From Candidatus Altimarinota bacterium (GTDB lineage Bacteria; Patescibacteriota; Gracilibacteria; BD1-5; UBA2023), in NCBI GenBank assembly GCA_028689065.1, contig JAQTWX010000002.1:90656-131271 (forward strand): a stretch of 40,616 bases of DNA, given 5' to 3'. How positions within the stretch are numbered: the stretch's first letter is position 1; every line of letters begins with the position of its first letter. Below the pieces are notes generated by a model that did not search any database, was not told the origin of the DNA, and saw nothing but the letters and a program-made list of their open reading frames with translations. The translations under genes were made by a program, and so were the position numbers. This document shows positions 38,701-40,616 of this stretch, in pieces.

Positions 38701-39324
38701 TTACTTATTCGTAATTATTTTATCTATAAGCCCATATTTCAGTGCCTCTTCCGGAGTCATATAATTATCTCGATCACAGTCCTTTTCTACCTGCTTGACG
38801 TCTTTTCCTGAGTGTTTTGCAAGAATTCCGTAAAGTACCCCTCCAGTTCGGATAATATGTTCTGCAGCGATTTTGATATCTACTGCCTGTCCTTCGGTTC
38901 CACCGAGTGGTTGGTGAATCATAATTTCAGAGTGTGGGAGACTATATCGTTTCCCTTTTGTTCCTCCTGCAAGAATAATAGACCCCATGGATGCAGCAAG
39001 TCCTACACAAACGGTGATGATATCACACTGTACATACTGCATAACATCATAAATGGCGAGACCAGCCGTTACATGTCCTCCTGGGGAATTTACATAAATC
39101 GTAATAGGAGCTTTAGGGTCTTGTTTTTCGAGAAATAAAAGCTGTGCAATAACCGTATTTGCAACTGCCGAATCAATGGCATCGCCGAGAAATACCACTC
39201 GATCTTCAAGGAGACGAGAATAGATATCGTAGGCACGTTCCTGTCCTCCAACTTTATCAATAACCGTTGGAATAAGCGTTGCTTGTATCTGTTTATTTTT
39301 CTTTTGTATGCTCTGAACTGTCAT
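38701..39324 (-). CDS. clpP: ATP-dependent Clp protease proteolytic subunit
   Basis: A 207-residue serine protease that forms the ClpP chamber with ClpX or ClpC ATPases. The catalytic triad is visible: Ser112 in GLAASMGSIILAGG, His137 in SEIMIHQPLGG, and Asp near 186 in EKDCDRDNYMTPEEA. The oligomerisation and processing segments RVVFLGDAID, IYVNSPGGHVTAGLAIYD and ALKYGLIDKI are canonical. It has no UGA codons. The gene starts 31 bases after the pilin-like gene stops and may share its transcript. There is no Shine-Dalgarno sequence (TTATTATCC before ATG). Confidence 0.97.
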   Translation of the reverse strand: MTVQSIQKKNKQIQATLIPTVIDKVGGQERAYDIYSRLLEDRVVFLGDAIDSAVANTVIAQLLFLEKQDPKAPITIYVNSPGGHVTAGLAIYDVMQYVQCDIITVCVGLAASMGSIILAGGTKGKRYSLPHSEIMIHQPLGGTEGQAVDIKIAAEHIIRTGGVLYGILAKHSGKDVKQVEKDCDRDNYMTPEEALKYGLIDKIITNK

Positions 39325-39355
39325 GGATAATAAGGTTATTTGTAAATTAAAATAA

Positions 39356-40135
39356 TTAGAATCCGCTGATTGGATATGCTACTCGAGTATTTTCATCGAA
39401 AATATCCCCCACATAAGATTCTCCATCTTTGAGATTATTATTTGCAGTCCCACTTCCGATAAGAGTATTTGGACAATTCACACAAGTTGATGCGTCAAAA
39501 TTTCCAGAAATTTTTGTCACCATTCCTTTTTGTTCATCAGAAACAACAGTCGCGAGATTATACGCGATTCCTTTTTTGGAAGTACTTGTCCAATTCGTAT
39601 TGTTTTTTGCGTATACCCCATAAACATATTCTCCAATTCCATACTCCTGAAGCACTCCGTCATTTCCAACTTTTATATCTTTGAGAGCAGGATCGATGAG
39701 TTCCTGAGAGAGATACTGTTTACTAAGAACACTAGAATCTATTGTTCCTTTTGCTCCTACCTGGGTAATACTTCCTGATGCAAAAACTTTTCCTCCTCCA
39801 ACAATTGCACCAGTAAGAACGGAAGCAATTTGGTCTCCATCATATGTTCCAGAAAAAGTATTGGAAATAGTTCCTGTTGCAGCATTATTATATCCCCATA
39901 CATTTGTATTTTCATCATACTGAGATGGCATTGGATAATAATTTTTGTCTACAAAAAAAGTATTGAGTGCTGTATTTATACTTGCTATATGTCCTATCTT
40001 CGTTGAATTCTTTGCTTTATCAGTGGTTCCAGAAAAACTTGTGTAAGCAGTAATGCTTATGATTGCAAGGATAGTGATAACTACCAAAAGTTCTACAAGT
40101 GTAAAAGCGCCTCGAGAAGTGATATTCTGTTTCAT
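39356..40135 (-). CDS. Type IV pilin/pseudopilin
   Basis: A 259-residue prepilin. The leader MKQNITSRG ends in G, followed by AFTLVELLVVITILAIISITAYTSF: the prepilin peptidase site and hydrophobic helix with Glu at mature position +5. The C-terminal region is soluble, Gly/Asn/Thr-rich, with one Cys pair (STCVNCP) and motifs like FFVDKNYYPMPSQYDENTNVWGY, as in GspG/PilE-like major pseudopilins. It has no UGA codon, consistent with abundant expression. It is not next to the pilC genes. It has its own promoter and a leader hairpin at 40157-40183. Confidence 0.93.
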   Translation of the reverse strand: MKQNITSRGAFTLVELLVVITILAIISITAYTSFSGTTDKAKNSTKIGHIASINTALNTFFVDKNYYPMPSQYDENTNVWGYNNAATGTISNTFSGTYDGDQIASVLTGAIVGGGKVFASGSITQVGAKGTIDSSVLSKQYLSQELIDPALKDIKVGNDGVLQEYGIGEYVYGVYAKNNTNWTSTSKKGIAYNLATVVSDEQKGMVTKISGNFDASTCVNCPNTLIGSGTANNNLKDGESYVGDIFDENTRVAYPISGF

Positions 40136-40156
40136 AAAGAAAAAGGTGAGAAATAG

Positions 40157-40183
40157 AAATACCCCCGCATTGTAGGGGTATTT
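40157..40183 (-). promoter_or_regulatory. Leader hairpin upstream of the pilin-like gene
   Basis: AAATACCCC (40157-40165) and GGGGTATTT (40175-40183) form a 9-base stem with a 9-base loop, overlapping the predicted promoter. It is not followed by a clear U-run on either strand, so a terminator role is doubtful. Confidence 0.5.
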
Positions 40184-40196
40184 GTGAAAAATTCAA
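40169..40196 (-). promoter_or_regulatory. Promoter of the pilin-like gene
   Basis: Minus strand: TTGAAT (40196-40191), a 16-base spacer and TACAAT (40174-40169), followed by GCGGGGG. It lies 34 bases before the start codon and has the same spacing as most promoters here. Confidence 0.62.
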
Positions 40197-40494
40197 GTAA
40201 ATTTTATTTTTGATTTGTCTTTTGGCAAAAGCCACACTCTATTCTTTCGTATAATTTATCTCTCATTATTTTCTATATAAATTTATTCTTTAACACAAGA
40301 TATATTTTTTGCGTAAAAATAATTACTTAAAAATTCACATACAATCTTACTTTTCATGCAAAAAAATATATCCATATATATTTTTTATATAGATAAATAA
40401 ATTTGATTTATATAGTAAAATACATATATTATTTATAGTAAAAACTATACGATATATATACCAAGATATTATATTTATTAAAGCAAAATACATA
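40197..40494. other. AT-rich intergenic region with no gene seen
   Basis: About 300 bases of very AT-rich sequence between the divergent pilin-like gene and the partial gene at 40495. It contains several TATATA-type runs and TATAAT-like matches, none with convincing spacing. I see no gene or RNA in it. Confidence 0.5.
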
Positions 40495-40616
40495 ATGATA
40501 GATTTCAACAAAATTGTTAATAAACTGTGAAAAAAAAGATGAGAATTTATCGATATAGATGATATAGCAGATATTGTCGATCCAGATTTTCGAAAAAAAT
40601 CTCTGAACAAAAGAGC
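40495..40616 (+). CDS. Start of an unknown gene, cut by window end
   Basis: Forty codons are visible, reading MIDFNKIVNKLGKKRGEFIDIDDIADIVDPDF then RKKSLNKR, with two UGA codons read as Gly. The charged, Ile/Asp-rich start has no signal peptide. The frame is open to the window end. I cannot name it; the start is the first ATG after the AT-rich region. Confidence 0.55.

Noticed and set aside
40157-40183. Rho-independent terminator upstream of the pilin-like gene.
   Set aside because: Neither strand has a good U-run after the stem and it lies inside the promoter; listed as a leader hairpin only.
40197-40494. Replication origin, because of the extreme AT-richness.
   Set aside because: No DnaA-box cluster or dnaA/dnaN genes; AT-rich intergenic DNA is usual in this genome.

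Overview
This window is chromosomal DNA from an AT-rich bacterium that reads UGA as glycine (genetic code 25). That code is known from the candidate phyla Gracilibacteria (BD1-5/GN02) and Absconditabacteria (SR1) in the Patescibacteria/CPR; the sequence alone does not tell me which of the two this is. With the standard code most genes look broken. With UGA read as Gly they become full-length proteins, and UGA falls on invariant glycines: the Walker A loop of an ABC ATPase, the LPGKDG turn of a response regulator, the SSAGAGG and AYNRG motifs of a lytic transglycosylase, the strand before the SASASE motif of a C-terminal protease, and GlmS. Every complete gene ends in TAA or TAG. All coordinates below are given for UGA-readthrough genes. 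I see no rRNA, insertion sequence, CRISPR array or prophage.

Layout. 1-3.25 kb (minus): 3'-truncated leuS, a VirB2/TrbC-like small pilin, and a rpsF-ssb-rpsR operon. 3.4-10.8 kb (plus): a two-component system, a lipoprotein, a Spy/CpxP-like exported protein and a MacA/MacB-like membrane-fusion/ABC exporter. Three promoters here carry the same tandem 7-mer operator with an 11-bp period, the same 9-nt gap and a -10, which suggests one envelope-response regulon controlled by the local regulator. 10.85-16.8 kb (minus): glmS, an FAD-dependent dehydrogenase and pheT. 16.9-20.1 kb (minus): an SLH/PKD surface protein with an Asn/Thr minisatellite, a lytic transglycosylase and tsaE. 20.1-22.5 kb (plus): PilN-, PilO- and PilC-like type IV pilus genes. 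22.5-27.6 kb (minus): a GIY-YIG protein, an ABC-F ATPase, two unknown genes and a 669-residue protein with two degenerate GGDEF-like modules and 14 UGA codons. 27.8-31.1 kb (plus): tRNA-His, rpsA, a small membrane protein and an S41 protease. 31.16-32.3 kb (minus): a second PilC. 32.4-34.8 kb (plus): Hsp20, two unknown envelope genes and rsmA. 34.9-40.1 kb (minus): sufU-like, sufS, a membrane protein, tyrS, a small unknown gene, clpP and a type IV pilin-like protein. A partial unknown gene begins at 40495.

Themes. Intergenic regions are compact and often place a terminator directly against the next promoter; twice the promoter lies inside the terminator hairpin. Predicted vegetative promoters mostly follow TTGnnn-N16-TATAnT and several have a C-rich stretch just after the -10. 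Start codons lack Shine-Dalgarno motifs and are preceded by pyrimidine/AT-rich sequence. The gene content mixes translation and cell-wall housekeeping with pili, a surface layer and envelope proteolysis, which fits a small, surface-interacting CPR cell.
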